NCBI GenBank assembly: GCA_030512295.1
Contig: JAULSR010000001.1
Location: forward strand, 9,447,001-9,511,000
Direction of reading: 5' to 3'
Source: Bombardia bombarda
Taxonomy: Eukaryota > Ascomycota > Sordariomycetes > Sordariales > Lasiosphaeriaceae
DNA length: 64,000 bases
Shown here: positions 36,129-48,465 of the stretch, piece after piece
Numbering within the stretch: the stretch's first letter is position 1
How the letters are laid out: each line of letters opens with the position of its first letter
Made by a program: the position numbers and the translations under genes
Notes under the pieces: model-generated
What the model saw: only the letters and a program-made list of their open reading frames with translations
The model's database searches: none
Told to the model about the DNA's origin: nothing

Positions 36129-36761
36129 TACCTACCCGAGAAACCCCTATTTTGACTGTTATTACACTAGCATGACCACTGTGGTCCCAGTGTCAAAAAC
36201 AGTTTGTTGCAATTATTACCACACAAAACCAAGCCAATTGTATGACTGGGCCGGCCATTCCAACATAACTGTTAGATAGTCAACTCAACCACTATGATCC
36301 AGGTTGCTCACTATATTCTATATAGATTGATAGCCCGTATAGTCTTTCAATCGAGCCAGTCATCAAGGCCTAGCTTATTCATAGGCACCAGGCCTGTCAT
36401 AGGGTCCTGGCCTGTCATAAGGTCTTGGTGAGGAAGGTCCGGAATTGGGCGTTCCTTCCTAACGATACAGCTCCTTCCATATAAGCCAATTTTCCATTTA
36501 CGGAAGGTATGATGGACTGTAGCTCGTAGTCTATATGCCGTGCCTCTGCCCGTAATTGTGAACCCGTGGATTCAATTCCAATCGTGACCTTTCTTTTGTT
36601 TTGTACGTGAGATTATCCTGAGGGTCATACTACCAATTACGGCTTAAAATCATCCTGTCCTTAGGATGCTGCAATTACCAGCAAGCTCTATGACTGGTCT
36701 GGTCATTCAAGTGTAATAATAGCCTCTTTCTGTCAATTTACCTAACTTTCTCGGGTAGGTA
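36129..36761. mobile_element. Candidate MITE (non-autonomous DNA transposon) with terminal inverted repeats
   Basis: TACCTACCCGAGAAA at 36129-36143 is repeated exactly in reverse complement at 36747-36761, so a 633-base unit is bounded by perfect 15-base inverted repeats. Moving inward the arms stay similar with small gaps: both contain TTGAC, then TATTACACT, then ATGACCA in the same order. The outermost TA on each side could be the target duplication of a Tc1/mariner-type element. No coding capacity is visible. The interior has a tandem duplication (GGCCTGTCATAGGGTC and GGCCTGTCATAAGGTC, near 36391-36425) and a degenerate direct repeat (36241-36260 and 36689-36708). Family assignment is inference. 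Confidence 0.6.
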
Positions 36762-37814
36762 TTGGCCATACACTTAGTATTATGAGTTGGGTCGTCGGAT
36801 GCATCAAGGCACCATTGCACGTACCTAGTACTGTATCTCCCATGAAATCTAATACTGTGCGTACTGTGTGAGAAGGATATCACGGGTTGAACAAATAGTG
36901 TAGATTCTAGGCGGTTCCAACCTGTCGGGTCAAAGACTGACTGAGTGGGTGGGCAAAGAAAAGTGATGTGATGTGATGAAACAAGAGAGACTGGGAAATA
37001 AACTGATTGTTGAACCCGGGTTATTTTCGTTTGCGGCAGCAAATAATGGATGAACACTGCTAGAAATAGCAGTGCTTTTTTTGAGGGATTTTCATAGAAA
37101 CTTCATGTTTGTTTTGCAACCAGATCCCACACTACCTACCTAATTGATGATCATGCCCTGTTGGAGATCTGCACTCGGTTCGGTGCCGTTTGCTGAAAGG
37201 ACAATGAGTAAGCTCTGTGGTAGCACACACACCTCGAAGCTCGAGGTGCAGCTCTTGGCGGTTTGAATGCCTTTGGCTGTCAGGCAGATTTCAATCCAAC
37301 AGAGGCTCGATGGTATCGTGTAATTAATTACCCAACATCTAGGATGGAACTGGATTGCGTTGCTATCTGCCGTTATGGTACTTTAGGTTTGCTACGGGAG
37401 ATTATTAGATGACCATTGGTCGTGATTACCTTGATGGCCCGGCGTTTATCTGCTATCACAGACTGTTGGGCCGTATGTCAGTTAGCGCCTAACAAAGTAA
37501 CAATCAAGCCCGCCTAGCCCGCCAAGAAACCTTACACGTGAGGTGACCCCAGCAAATGAATCGAATCGGGAAGGGCTGACCCTTGAACAGTGCGAAAATC
37601 TCCCGTCATTAGGGGGTAATTTCACCAATAGCTTGGCTTGGCGGCAGATTAGCTGCCACTGACACTGGGCAGGCACATTGGGGGAAGCTTTTCATCTTGC
37701 AGTGTAGCGACCCAACCCAGGCCCCCAACTTTTTCTTCTTCAACACCAATTCCTTTTCTATAAAAGGATCAACGGCCATTCATCGCTGGATCACAGCTTT
37801 GCATTTTGACCAAG
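36762..37814. other. Gene-free interval, right part; promoter of the RRM gene
   Basis: 1.05 kb between the candidate MITE and the RRM gene. It holds a small perfect hairpin (ACCTCGA-AGC-TCGAGGT near 37,231) and a TATA-like element near the gene. No coding sequence is supported. Confidence 0.55.
37759..37766 (+). promoter_or_regulatory. TATA-box-like element of the RRM gene
   Basis: TATAAAAG lies 49 bases before the ATG at 37815, close enough to set a transcription start with a short leader. It is a consensus match only. Confidence 0.45.
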
Positions 37815-39483
37815 ATGACGTCGGTCAGCCCCACTACGATCACGGTCGAGCGGGCCTATTTTGATGCTCTAGTACACAGGTAAGCTACCTTGCTCTACAA
37901 TGCTGACGACTTCCATCCACTTCCCCAGTCTCTCTGCAACGCTCATGCACGCCTGCATCGGCTATTGTTTCTATGCGCTAGGTTAGATGCTGACGTTTTT
38001 CTGTTTTCCTGAACTAGGTCTAAGTTTGTACGTCCAGATCAGCACTAGCACGCTCGAGTCGAGGTCTCTGACCGTCTTCTTACCAGAACTTGGAAGCCCA
38101 CGACAATAATAATGGACGCTTCGCGGCACACACTGTGGTCGTATCGCAGGCCGAATACGACAGCCTCAGAGCGATTGCCAAGAAATACGGTATGTTATTG
38201 GAAGGGCTGCTATGACGATGCCGTATGTGGTATGTACTGGGAACATCACACACTGACAAGATCAGAGAACTTGAAGCGCAATCTATGTCGCGGCGGCGTG
38301 GAAGAGGCGATGCTGGATGTATGTGACTACCGACCTGGAGTTACCGGAGACGCTGCTTACCAAAGAGCAGCTCCTTAGCCAAGATGAATCTTCCTTCCAA
38401 CACAGCACGGCACAGACACCCGCCGAGACGACCGAGGATGGAGGTGCTCGTCTTGACGCGGCCACCCCCAAGCCGTCGACTAACTTCTACGACCGGCCCA
38501 GGGCAACAACCAATGGAAGATACAGTAGCCATGATTCGCGGGCCGTAAACCATCGGCACCATGAGCCTCCTGCCTGGGTGAATGACGAGGAGGAGGCAGA
38601 GGAGGACGATGTTTCTAACGATGACGACTCCCCCATTGGTGGCCCCGTTGGTGCCAACTACGTCAACCAGCAGACCCAGCGACCCCAGTTCGAACGCGCT
38701 TGCACCAGAACGATCCAACTGATGAACCTCGCCGAGGGAGTCACGCATGCCGAGATCACAGCAGCTGTGCGAGGGGGGCTTCTTCTGGACATTTATCTTC
38801 GAAGCAACGAGCGCTCCGCGACAGTTTCGTTCCTCCAAGCTGCGGAAGCTAGAAGATTCTTTGATCACGTCCGGAAGCATGACTTATACATCAAGAACAA
38901 ACGGGTAAGTCTGTTAGGTCCTGGGGGAGGCATGGAATGCCAAAACTAACTTGATAAACAGGTTGACATCAAGTGGGGCGATCGCCAGTTCGTTCTACCT
39001 GGTCATGTTTCGGGGAAAATCGCCTCGGGAGCCTGTCGCAACCTGGTGGTTTACCGCTATGACAAGCGGCACACAGAAGAGAATATCCGAGAAGATCTGG
39101 ACCACATCCACAACCTGGTCGTGGTCAAGGTGGATTTCGCAGGTGGAAACTGCTACATCAGCCTCAACTCTGTTCACAATGCCATCAATGCGCGCACGTG
39201 CATGATGAGTCGCCTGTATGAATTCTCATGCCCCTGAAGATGGCTTCGTGATAACGAGACTGACGAGAGCCACAGAAAATATAAGGGCACAAAGATTGAG
39301 TGGGGCGTTGACGAGTGTGCCCAGCCATATGTGCTACCACCTCCGCGCAAGGAGGTCCCGCTCCCGAAGAAGACGACGTCAGCACCGGCGAACCGCTTCC
39401 ACTTGCTGAATATAGATGACGAGGAGGAGGATGAGATTGCGACGACATTTCAGTCCAAGAAGTCAGTCGGTATTGCTGCCTAG
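37815..39483 (+). CDS. RRM-type RNA-binding protein, Nrd1-like, with a 10-base microexon
   Basis: Exons 37815..37879, 38018..38027, 38087..38189, 38266..38318, 38371..38904, 38962..39215 and 39276..39483; 408 aa. Reading frame forces the splicing: the N-terminus reads ERAYFDALVHRSKFNLEAHD only if the 10-base exon GTCTAAGTTT is included. A 52-base intron at 38319-38370 (GTATGT, CTTAC branch, AGCAG) is needed to join EEAMLD to LLSQDESSF. An N-terminal leucine-rich helix (YDSLRAIAKKYENLKRNL) precedes an acidic linker. RRM-like segments follow: RTIQLMNLAEGVTHAEITAA with ATVSFLQAAEARRFFDHV, and RNLVVYRYDKRHTEENIRED with NCYISLNSVHNAINARTCM. The arrangement resembles fungal Nrd1-type regulators of differentiation; function is inferred. 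RNP motifs are weak, so the RNA target cannot be guessed. Confidence 0.8.
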
Positions 39484-40781
39484 GAGCCTGGTCTTGACTA
39501 CCGACCATCTTCGTGATGGTGGTCGGTGATACGCAGTAGCGTCACACCAGAACCTAAGCATGCTCGGTTGTATGATTATGTCAGTACTACAACTACGATG
39601 GAGGCGGGTGGGCACGGGGATGGAGAGCAGTCCTCGGCAACATGTCATGATTGAAACGGTAAGAATACTGAGGCCAAGGGATATTATGTTATTCTTTTCA
39701 GACGGGAGGGTGGAGTTACGGATACCCCCATTGCACTTCCCGTTTTTCTTTTTTTCTTCTGCTAGGGTTTGTTAGGTGGGATCGGAGGTTTTGCTGAGGT
39801 TTATTGATGGGAAATAAGTTGTTTTGGAAGGAAGGCATCGCTCTTGGTACCGGGGATGCCTGCCTGTTCTGTTTGCTGGTGCTGAATTAAAACAGGTGCT
39901 TCGTGTTACTTTTTGATGCTACTGGTGGTGATGTTCCCGTCATACGTCTGATGGTTTTGGGAGAGAGGGAAAAAAACATAGACGCTTTGTCTTAGCGTCC
40001 TCTTAGCAAGTTAGGATCTGTGCTTCTTCGCTAGCACTCAGTCATAGGGAACTTATATAACACTCACCCAGCAGCACTCGAAGCATGGCGGTGCCACAGC
40101 ATCCAAGCATGTGAGTAACAATAGGGTGATATATTCCTCCTTTAACTTACACAGTGTGTACAAGTCTGGAGTCTTCCCCCAAAGGTATGGATTATTAGTG
40201 GAGTTGGAGAAGCTTCTGTTCCACTTCCCCGCGCTTTCGTAGGGCTGGCACTGCATTATTAGCCCCTAGCGAGAAGATCAATGTCTTTCTTTGTTAGCAG
40301 TGTCACTTTCCAAGTTGAAATCATCTATTTATACGACTCTGTAATTTCTACGCTCCTCGATCGTTGCTATCTTTGTGAGGTATTTACGCATGTATTTACT
40401 TGTCTGGTCGGCCTGACTGGTGTATAAATTTTACTCCATTCAAAACTGCAAGGTCTAAATAACGTCATCACAGCCCCTTCGAGTAAACACATTTTGAGGG
40501 AATGGTTATATTATCAACATACAGTACGTAGAAAAAAAAAAGACAGACATAAGAACAAATGTCATTAGCCGTTGAGTAGCACCAGAAACACACTTCATAC
40601 TATAATATATAGAAACCGACTTGCAACAACCTGGCTTGCTAATGACTCCTCTGCTCCAATGCTATGCATGCCCTTGCTCATGCCTAACGCCCAGCGTCAA
40701 AGCCACATAAAGAAAGAAAAGATAACATGACTCTTCCTCAACAAACCACAAGGAATCCCGAAAGAAGCAGATCAAACACTA
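39484..40781. other. Convergent 3' intergenic region
   Basis: 1.3 kb between the stops of the RRM gene (+) and the SDR gene (-). AT-rich in parts, no coding sequence, RNA gene or repeat recognised. Confidence 0.55.
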
Positions 40782-40982
40782 TCAAACAACGCCCCATGCC
40801 TTGTCGACAGGGAGACTGACGCCGCTGATGGTGCGCGCCTGGTCACTGATCAGAAAGACAATGGTCTTGGCCACCTCAAGGGGCGTGATCATTGGCGCCG
40901 AGACAGAGGGCTTGGTCTGCAAGGCGTGAACAGGCCTGTTATGTCCGTTGGGACCGCGTTAGTTTAGAAGGAACTGACAAAA

Positions 40983-41023
<41 letters not shown>

Positions 41024-41797
41024 AAAAGAACATACTCAACCAACCTAAACCCCTCCTCATCCCACGACGACACCCCATCAACCTCCTTCTGCTCCCCCCT
41101 AGCAATCACGTTCCCAATACTCGAATCGATCCCCCCCGGCAACACAGCATTGCACCTGATCCCCTCCTCACGGAACCGCCAGGCCACATTCTTGGTCGCC
41201 CCGATCAGCCCATGCTTGGACGATGTATACGCCACGCCCGCGACGGCGCCGCTCGTGGCCGCCGTGCTGGCGACGTTGACAATACACCCGTCCTTCTTGG
41301 CGCGCATAAAGGGGATGACGGCGCGCATCATCTTGACGGGCACGGTCAGGTTGACGGCCAGGACGCGGTCCCACAGGTCGTCGGTGACGGCGTCGGCGCT
41401 GCTGAAGTTGTCCATGAGGCCGGCGACGTTGACGAGCACGTCGATGCGGGGGCTATTTTTGTCGTCAGTAATGCTGTCGGGGAGAAGAAGAGGAGGAAGA
41501 GAGAAAGTACCCATAAGCAGCCACACAGATCCGTACACCCTCCTCGCACGCGCCCGGGGCCGTCAGGTCGCCGCGGTGGAAGTGGAAGCGGCCGTGGTCG
41601 GCCTCGCGCACGAGGTTGTAGTCGAAGGCGGCCATGTCGAGCCCGCAGACCTGGAACTGGTGCGCGAGCAGGTGCTGCGTCACGGCGAGCCCGATGCCCG
41701 ACGAACACCCCGTGACGACCGCCACCTTGCCGAACCCGAGCGGGTCGACGGCCGTCTGGGGCGTGAAGAGGGCGTCGGGGGCTGTGTTGTATAGCAT
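40782..41797 (-). CDS. Short-chain dehydrogenase/reductase (SDR), NAD(P)-dependent
   Basis: Exons complement(41511..41797), (41036..41452) and (40782..40935), introns 58 and 100 bases, 285 aa, a normal classical SDR length. The cofactor motif [13 protein letters not shown] is near residues 27-39, followed by [11 protein letters not shown] (NAG-type), [14 protein letters not shown] with the catalytic Ser region, YTSSKHG with the YxxxK pair, and [13 protein letters not shown]. It ends [13 protein letters not shown], as in bacterial-like fungal SDRs. The second intron contains a TTTC microsatellite followed by a CTAAC branch site. Two donors are possible; the GTATGT donor is preferred because it gives FRLVEPVHAL. 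The substrate cannot be read from sequence and no cluster partners are nearby, so no pathway is assigned. Confidence 0.88.
40986..41026 (+). repeat. (GAAA)n microsatellite inside an SDR intron
   Basis: About ten GAAA units on the plus strand, which read as a TTTC polypyrimidine tract in the minus-strand intron at 40936-41035. Confidence 0.9.
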
Positions 41798-43445
41798 CGT
41801 GTTGTTGTTGTTGTTTCTGTCTTGTCTTGGGTCGGATGATGTTGATCCAGGTAGTAACGAGGCACCCGAATACACACACACTCAGACCGGAATGGTAGCT
41901 ATGCTATGATAGATAGATTGGTAGTTTCCGAGGTGTCTGTTGGTGACCCCTACAGCATATATGTATCTGATGAAGACGGCGGGCGGATGGTAGGAGAACA
42001 GACACACACCACATGTACACACACTGATGTACTATGATAGCTGGCTGGCTCCGAAGAGCGGAAAGGATGAGGGAACTATTCGTTCATATAAATGGGCAAC
42101 AGTAAATGCGACGGGATAGCGGTGGCGACGACACTGTAGAACCATGTACACAAACAAATATATTGTTTCCACAATCTGTTCAAACAGGACAGCACGCCTC
42201 GATATAAGTGGAAAGACAAATGGATAGATCGAAAGGACAGTATAAGCATAAGAGACAGGCAGATACAGAGATCAAGTATCTTATAAGGGTTTATTGTCGA
42301 CAGAAAGAAACCACCCCTCGTTACATACACTACACTCAACAAACCAGACGAGACCAGCCTCAACGGTTTAGACCACCTCACCCGGTGTGCGCGACAAAAG
42401 ACAAAAGAGACCAAAAAGTGGTACGATTATAAGCCAAGCTCACTTGATAAATGGCCACATGAGGGAGATAAAATAGGAAGAAAAGGGGGTGGGAGGGCAG
42501 AGTACGTGTGTATTTCTGAAATGAGAGAAGAGTTTGCAGGGACTGAATCCAAAGTCCACGACCGAAAAGAAGAAGCTCACAATGGCGTGTGGCGAGACTC
42601 TTTTTTTTTTGCTGGGGTACTTAGAGTAAATGTCACCATGATCAAAACCTGGGGGAGCAAGAGCAAGCGTGGTGCGGGGAAGAAGTCTGAGGAAGGGGGC
42701 GATACAAACAACCTCCAAAAACATCAGGCCACTCGCTCGCTCGCTCCGCTCCGACATGTGCTACTACGGTTCACCTACACAGTTATCACGGATGAGAGCC
42801 AAACCTTCCCCCCAAAAACACATCTCTCCATTACTACCTAAAAGTAGAAAACCCCAAGTATCGACGCCATGCTATGCTATGCTATGTACTGATCTGGCTT
42901 GGTAGGTAGGCAAAGAAACTACCTTAAGAACAAACACCGACCGAATACCCTTTCCAACCCCAGAAGGCAGGCAGGCAGGCAGGCAGGCATCAAAACGACT
43001 CAAGCAGGCAAACAGTTGATACAACGGCAAATCGCCGACATCGCTTCATGGGTGTCCTAGGTAACTTCCATTCTCCCCCTTTCTCTTCTTTCCCCTGCAC
43101 GCTCCAGCCCAGACAAACCCAACTATTACACTCATAGGCATTACCCCCTAGACCATGCAATATCTACCCACCCTAGGTAGACGTGTTGAATCCGCATCAT
43201 CAAATCCATAATCAACACATACATAGCACCAGGCGCAACAATCAATAATACTACAATCAAACTCCCCTCGTTCCAATTCAAAAGAAAAAGGGGTCGTGCA
43301 CAGGAAACAAACAAGCAAACAAACAAGCAAGCGAATAAAACTAACGAGGATAGAAAACAAAACAATTAAAAAATACGCTCCAATCAAGCCCTGCACCCAG
43401 CCAAGCCCCAGATCGCAATAACCTGACACCAAACCAACTACGCCT
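41798..43445. other. Intergenic region between the SDR gene and DCP2
   Basis: 1.65 kb. It should hold the SDR promoter and the DCP2 3' UTR, since both genes are on the minus strand. It contains a six-unit GGCA repeat at 42966-42989. No coding sequence is supported. Confidence 0.55.
42966..42989 (+). repeat. (GGCA)6 microsatellite
   Basis: Six perfect tetranucleotide units between the SDR gene and DCP2. Confidence 0.95.
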
Positions 43446-46400
43446 TTATCGCGCCGAGCTCGAAACAGACTCCAGATACGACAGCAAGAAATTGCGATCA
43501 GCCGGAGAGATGGGCGTCTGGCTCCCGCGCCTCGCCTCAGAAGATCCAGTTCCAGATCCTGATGGTCCTACGAGTCCTCCGCCTCCCTGAACAACATCAC
43601 CACCACTGCCCGACACAAGCGAAGCAAGCCGCGATCTCGGGGTATCAGACTGCTGTTCAAAAACATGCGTCTCCCTAATCTTACCACCCTTCTCCTCAGC
43701 CCCCATGAATCCCGTCGGCGAAGCCTGCGCCTTCCCAAAAAGCGACAGCAACTTCTGTCTCTGCTCCGGAGCAGCATCCTGGCGCCGCTGAACAGTCGCC
43801 GCCACTACCGGCTGCATCGACTGCAACAAAGGCGAAGAAGCCTGCGTGTTCAGCCGCGTCTGTTGCTGCTGCTGCTGCTGCCCGTAAACGGAGCCCAGTG
43901 GCTGCGCCGCATGATAATAATCAAGAGGTGAATTTCTAACGGTTGTTGTCGGACTTTCGGCCTGACGCTGCTGGGCTGGTCGTCCCCCCTTGGGCGAGTG
44001 CAACTCGGCAGTATGTGCCGAGCCTCTCCTTTCTTGCTGCATCTGCCCAACCAGAGAGTTTCTTCCAGTCACCCCCTCAGCCTCCAGCGGCTGCTTGGGT
44101 CGGCTCAGGATCTGCACAGCCCTATAGGGCAGATTGACGTTTGCGTTGATCTGTACAGCTCTCACGTTGCTTTCAGAAGCAAATGCCATGGCCTCTGCCG
44201 ATGACACGGGCTGCTGTGCGCCATTGCTCAGCTCCCTTTCTCCCGCAAACCCCGGTCCTGCCTTCGACTTGCCGCCCCTAATCGTAGAATCGCTGCTTGT
44301 GGGGGACAGCGGGACTGTTGTCTTTTTGAACATGTCCAGCAATGTCGACCTGTGCGGATCGTTCGGGTTCACCGGCTTGGAAAGCGAGGCCTGAGCCACG
44401 GTAGATGCCACGATTTGAGATGTGCCATTCTGAACTGGGGGGTGCACATATGGCGCCGCCTGGGGTGGCAAAAATTGTGCAGCAGGGTTGCCTTGATCCG
44501 GTGCCATAGGTCCCCAGGACTCAGCACGATACTGAGCTGGGGGTTTTGGCTGCGGGGCGGTATTCTCCCAAGGGCTACCACCATGCGCCCTGTTTTCGTC
44601 CTGTTGTGGGTTCTCTTTCTTGAAGGCATTCAACAACGACAATTTGTGGCCTGTCAATTGATCAGGTCCATCAGCCCCCTGTTGATGAGATGCTCCCTGC
44701 TGATTAGATTGCAGAGGTTCCGGGTTGTGCGCCACAAAGGACTGGGAACTGGCTTGAGGGGCTTGTGGCACGCCTCGGCCAGTCGTGTCCGGAAGTTTAG
44801 GAGTCGGCAAGATGCCTCTAACTAGGATCGACTGCTGAACTTGGGGCGGCAAAGGCTGCGGGTGTAAAAGAACAGGCTCCTTCCGCTGCTGTTGGCCTGG
44901 ATTTATATACTGGTTTCGACCGTAGCCACTATTCTGAGGCGGAAATTGTGCAGGATGGCGGCCTTGGTTAAAGTATCCAGCTTGGACGTTTTGGTTTGCC
45001 ATAGGGTGGATAGGGAAAATCGGCGGCTGCTGGTAATTGGGGACCGGTAGCCGATGGGTAGGATGGTGATGATGGGGAGTGTGCGGCTCGGGAGCATTGG
45101 TGTAACCTTGATCAAACGGCGTGTGGGGGAACTGGGTATGGCCCTGGAAAGCTTGCGGATGTGCCTGAGGATGTGCCTGCTGGTGTGCTTGCTGGTGTGC
45201 TTGCTGTTGCGATTGCTGTTGCGCGAGCAGCTGAGCTTGTTGGCGCACATGGTGTTGGGCCTGCTGGTGTGCGTGTTCCTGAGCTTGCTGAGAAGAGATA
45301 TCCTCACTTCTTCTCTGCAAAATGGCCATCAATGCCTCGCCCTTGTCTGGATTCGTCGACGTAGAAGGGCTCATCTGAATACCCTGTGTAGGCGGCTGCA
45401 CCTTAAGCAGACGTTGTAGTTCTCGAGTAGCCCCCTCCAGTGTCTCAATTGCCGGTGTTGAGTCTGAAGGAATGTCCACGGGCTCATTCTGGGTTCCGAT
45501 ATCATCTTCGGTGAGAGGTTCATCGAGGGTGACATGGGCAGGCAGGTAAGAATAGCTGGCGGCACGGACAGCGTCTTTCTTCTTCTGCTGCATAACCCAC
45601 TTTTTTAGGGGCACAAGGAATGGAGCCACCATGTAAAACCTGTTGGCATTTGGTGCAGCTGCTGCATCATCTTGCTGCGAGTTGCCCTTCTTACGGAAAG
45701 CGGGTAGCTCCGACAATTTGTACCATTGGATCTTGCTGATCTCTTTTCGGGTTCTCGGCTGAAAGAAAAAATCCATTGGGATGTCGCGAAAAACGTAGAG
45801 ACGAATGTCCTGCTCTCGCATTGAAACCTGAATGGACTTGACTTCGTCGTCTTTTGGCACTAGGCCAGCCTCCTTGATATCGAAGCCTGTCTCCTCGTAG
45901 ACCTCTCGGATAGCGCAGTCCAAGTCAGGCTCGTTCATGTTGATTTTCCCTCTGGGAAAGCTCCAGTTGGCTCCCTTCTTCCAGCCCTTGACGAGCACAG
46001 TTGAATCCATAGCCTCGTTGAGAAGAATGGCACCTCTGACAGGGACTCTTGTCTTGTACTCAAGAAACTCTTCGAATGCGCGCATGTGATTCTCGACCGA
46101 GAAGGAGGCCAGCAGTGGGCAGTGCTGAAAGATTCGGAGACAGAAGCTGCGCAGGGACATGGACGGCAGCGTGGGGTCCAGTGGACGGATGAAATCTTCG
46201 TAGAACCATTGTGCCTCCTCAACTTGGAAGCAGATGCGAGCGACTGAAGAGAGATCCTCTTTGGGGAGGTTTATTATGAAGCGGACGCAGAGATCGTCCA
46301 GCCCTGGGAGCAATTCAAGTTAGTAAACAAGCAGGCCAACAAGCAAGCACAGGCGGCTAGCGACAGGTGAGGGCGGTAGAGGGCAAGACGCAGGTGCAGA

Positions 46401-46460
46401 TGCAGGCGCAGATAAGGGAAAGCACGTACAATCCTCGAGTTGCATGTTTGTATCGGCCAT
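43446..46460 (-). CDS. DCP2: mRNA-decapping enzyme subunit Dcp2
   Basis: Nudix hydrolase that removes the 5' cap in P-bodies and commits mRNA to decay. Exons complement(46430..46460) and (43446..46303), intron 126 bases, 962 aa. The first exon encodes MADTNMQLED and joins to WLDDLCVRFIINLPKEDLSS, the Dcp2 regulatory domain (Box A), which fixes the splice. The Nudix box begins GKINMNEPDLDCAIREVYEE and continues TGFDI, matching GX5EX7REUXEEXGU with all catalytic glutamates. Box B-like residues and KISKIQWYKLSELPAF-type sequence follow. The last 650 residues are disordered, rich in Gln, Pro and His, with an AHQQ/AHPQ repeat (about nt 45150-45280) and short leucine motifs that in yeast bind Edc3 and Pat1. 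Divergent from the DUF4112 gene. Confidence 0.95.
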
Positions 46461-47588
46461 CCTGACTTAATATATCAAGCATATCCACTGAGTGATGGTG
46501 ATGGTGGTGGTGCGATCCTTGAGGTGTGGGATGCCGTCCTAAATGGCAAGTGACAGAAGAGTCGCTTTGCGGTTATCGCTTTGCTTCGCTTGTTCAAAAG
46601 CTCAGACAAGACGTCGCCAACCGAGGGGCAGCAGAGCACGGACCTGCGGTGACGGTATCGACCTAGAAGAGTCGTGCAGCAGGTTGTATTCTAGGTAGTA
46701 GTGTGCGAATCGAAGTAACGGAGGCTATCGGTCCAGTGACGAATAGGTACGTTCCGGGTTATTGCGGTGTTGCGAGGAGGTGGTGGTGATGGTTGTGCTA
46801 GCTAGTGAAATGGGTAGACGCTATTGACGCTATCTGCAGGTCAAGGACGAGGACGGACGTGGATGGCATTCATTGCTCCGTTGTTTAAGCTTTCGCCACA
46901 CAGCAACACCCTTGCCCTTAGTTGAAAAGTGGCTTGTGGCGGTGCAGCTACCCCACGCCGTACTCCTCAGCTCGAGCGATCGTGGCTGGTGGCTGATGCA
47001 ACATCTCCGGAGCCCAGAACGGTCTAGCAACCAGCGGCAGGCAATCTCGAGCCAATCTGCCTATCAAACGGACTGCCGAGAGTTGCACAGGGGCGCGTTT
47101 GAGAGGTCGCCAAATGTCCATGGACGTCATGGTTAGCATAGCCCCAAACCAAGGAAATTCGTCAGTGTGCGCACCTGTTGTCAAAGTCACCAGTCACCAG
47201 GCCAGCAAAATGAATAAAGAGACCAGAGGTCAACGTAGATTGATTGTAAAATTGGTGACCGACTAAAATCTTTTTTTGTCACTGGGCGCTTGATCTCAAG
47301 GTTCTTCACCCGCTGCCGGGCTTCTGATTCATTGAAACAACCGCCCGGGCAGTTTGTAAGTCGTACCCTGAAAGCGCCAATTTGAAACGGACAAAGGAGC
47401 CGCCATAGCCAATACATCAACTGCTAGAACTCTTAGTTCGACTCAACGCTACCAAAGAGGCCTCAACACCGTCGAGTTGATAAACCGGACTTCGCCCGCA
47501 CATTTTTTGAACTGGTTCTTTTGCCAATTCCATATTCACTCACCACTGCCCTCCTAATTGTTGAGCATCAACGTGAACACTAGCCAAC
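46461..47588. other. Divergent upstream region of DCP2 and the DUF4112 gene
   Basis: 1.13 kb between opposite start codons; expected to hold both promoters. No coding sequence, repeat or RNA gene recognised. Confidence 0.6.
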
Positions 47589-48465
47589 ATGAACGCCGTC
47601 GTCCAAATTCTGGGCAAAAAGGCCCTGGGGAATTTGAAGAAGAACAAGACAAATACAAACTCCGACGTATGTCTACACATCAGAAAATTTTAGTATGATT
47701 GCATGAGACTGACACTGTTGCAGAACCCCTACCTGGAGAAGGCTCCGGTATACAACAAGCGTGGCCAAATCTCAAAGTACAAAAACCGCGAGAGGCCTAT
47801 CCCCGAGGAACTATCGCACAATGACAAGAAGATCCTCAAAAGCGTCCGGAAAAGGGCCTACCGATGGGACATGGGGTTTTCGTGTTGCTGCTTCAGCTTC
47901 CGGTTCGGCTGGTCCGTTATCATTGGCATAATACCATTGTAAGTCTCCTCTCCAAGTGCCACGCATATAGACTCGCAAGAACTCCTTGACTGACCAGCCC
48001 TTCTCCAGCATTGGTGATGTCATCGATTTGATGATGGCGTATTCCATCGTCAACAAGGCCGCCAAGGTCGATGGAGGCCTGCCCAACACTCTGCGTGCAA
48101 AGATGATGTTCAACATCATGGTCGACTTCGCCATTGGTTTTGTCCCCGTCTTGGGCGATTTCGCAGATGCGCTGTTCCGAGCCAACACGCGCAACGCCTG
48201 GCTCCTGGATGCATATCTCACCGAGAAGGCCAAGGCACTGAGGGAGGGCAAGGTGCACGACTCGGACGGCGGCAGCACTGTCAATGTGCCAAGTGGACTG
48301 CGCATCGACGACGAACCCCAACGTTCTGCCCAGCAGCCGCTGCCGCAGCAATCGACGCAACCGACACCGGCACGCGGAGTCTTTTTGGGGTCTGGGAGAA
48401 CCCGGCAGCCAGATGTGGAGATGGGCGTCAGCGAGGGTGTGACACAAGGTCCGAGATATGGTTAA
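47589..48465 (+). CDS. DUF4112 family membrane protein
   Basis: Exons 47589..47666, 47724..47938 and 48009..48465, introns 57 and 70 bases, 249 aa. The N-terminus is basic (MNAVVQILGKKALGNLKKNK). A central region FRFGWSVIIGIIPLIGDVID then MMFNIMVDFAIGFVPVLGDF contains two hydrophobic hairpin-like segments, each ending in the P(L/V)xGD motif typical of DUF4112. Two further acidic residues follow, then a Gln/Pro-rich tail. Function of the family is unknown. The paired P-x-G-D motifs suggest half-inserted membrane segments, but that is inference. The second intron interrupts PL/IGD and is phase-correct. Confidence 0.88.

Noticed and set aside
37231..37247. Perfect 7-base hairpin near the RRM gene
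   Set aside because: Too short and isolated to call a terminator or RNA element.
41212..41715. Long plus-strand open frame opposite the SDR gene
   Set aside because: Antisense shadow of GC-rich coding sequence; the SDR motifs are all on the minus strand.
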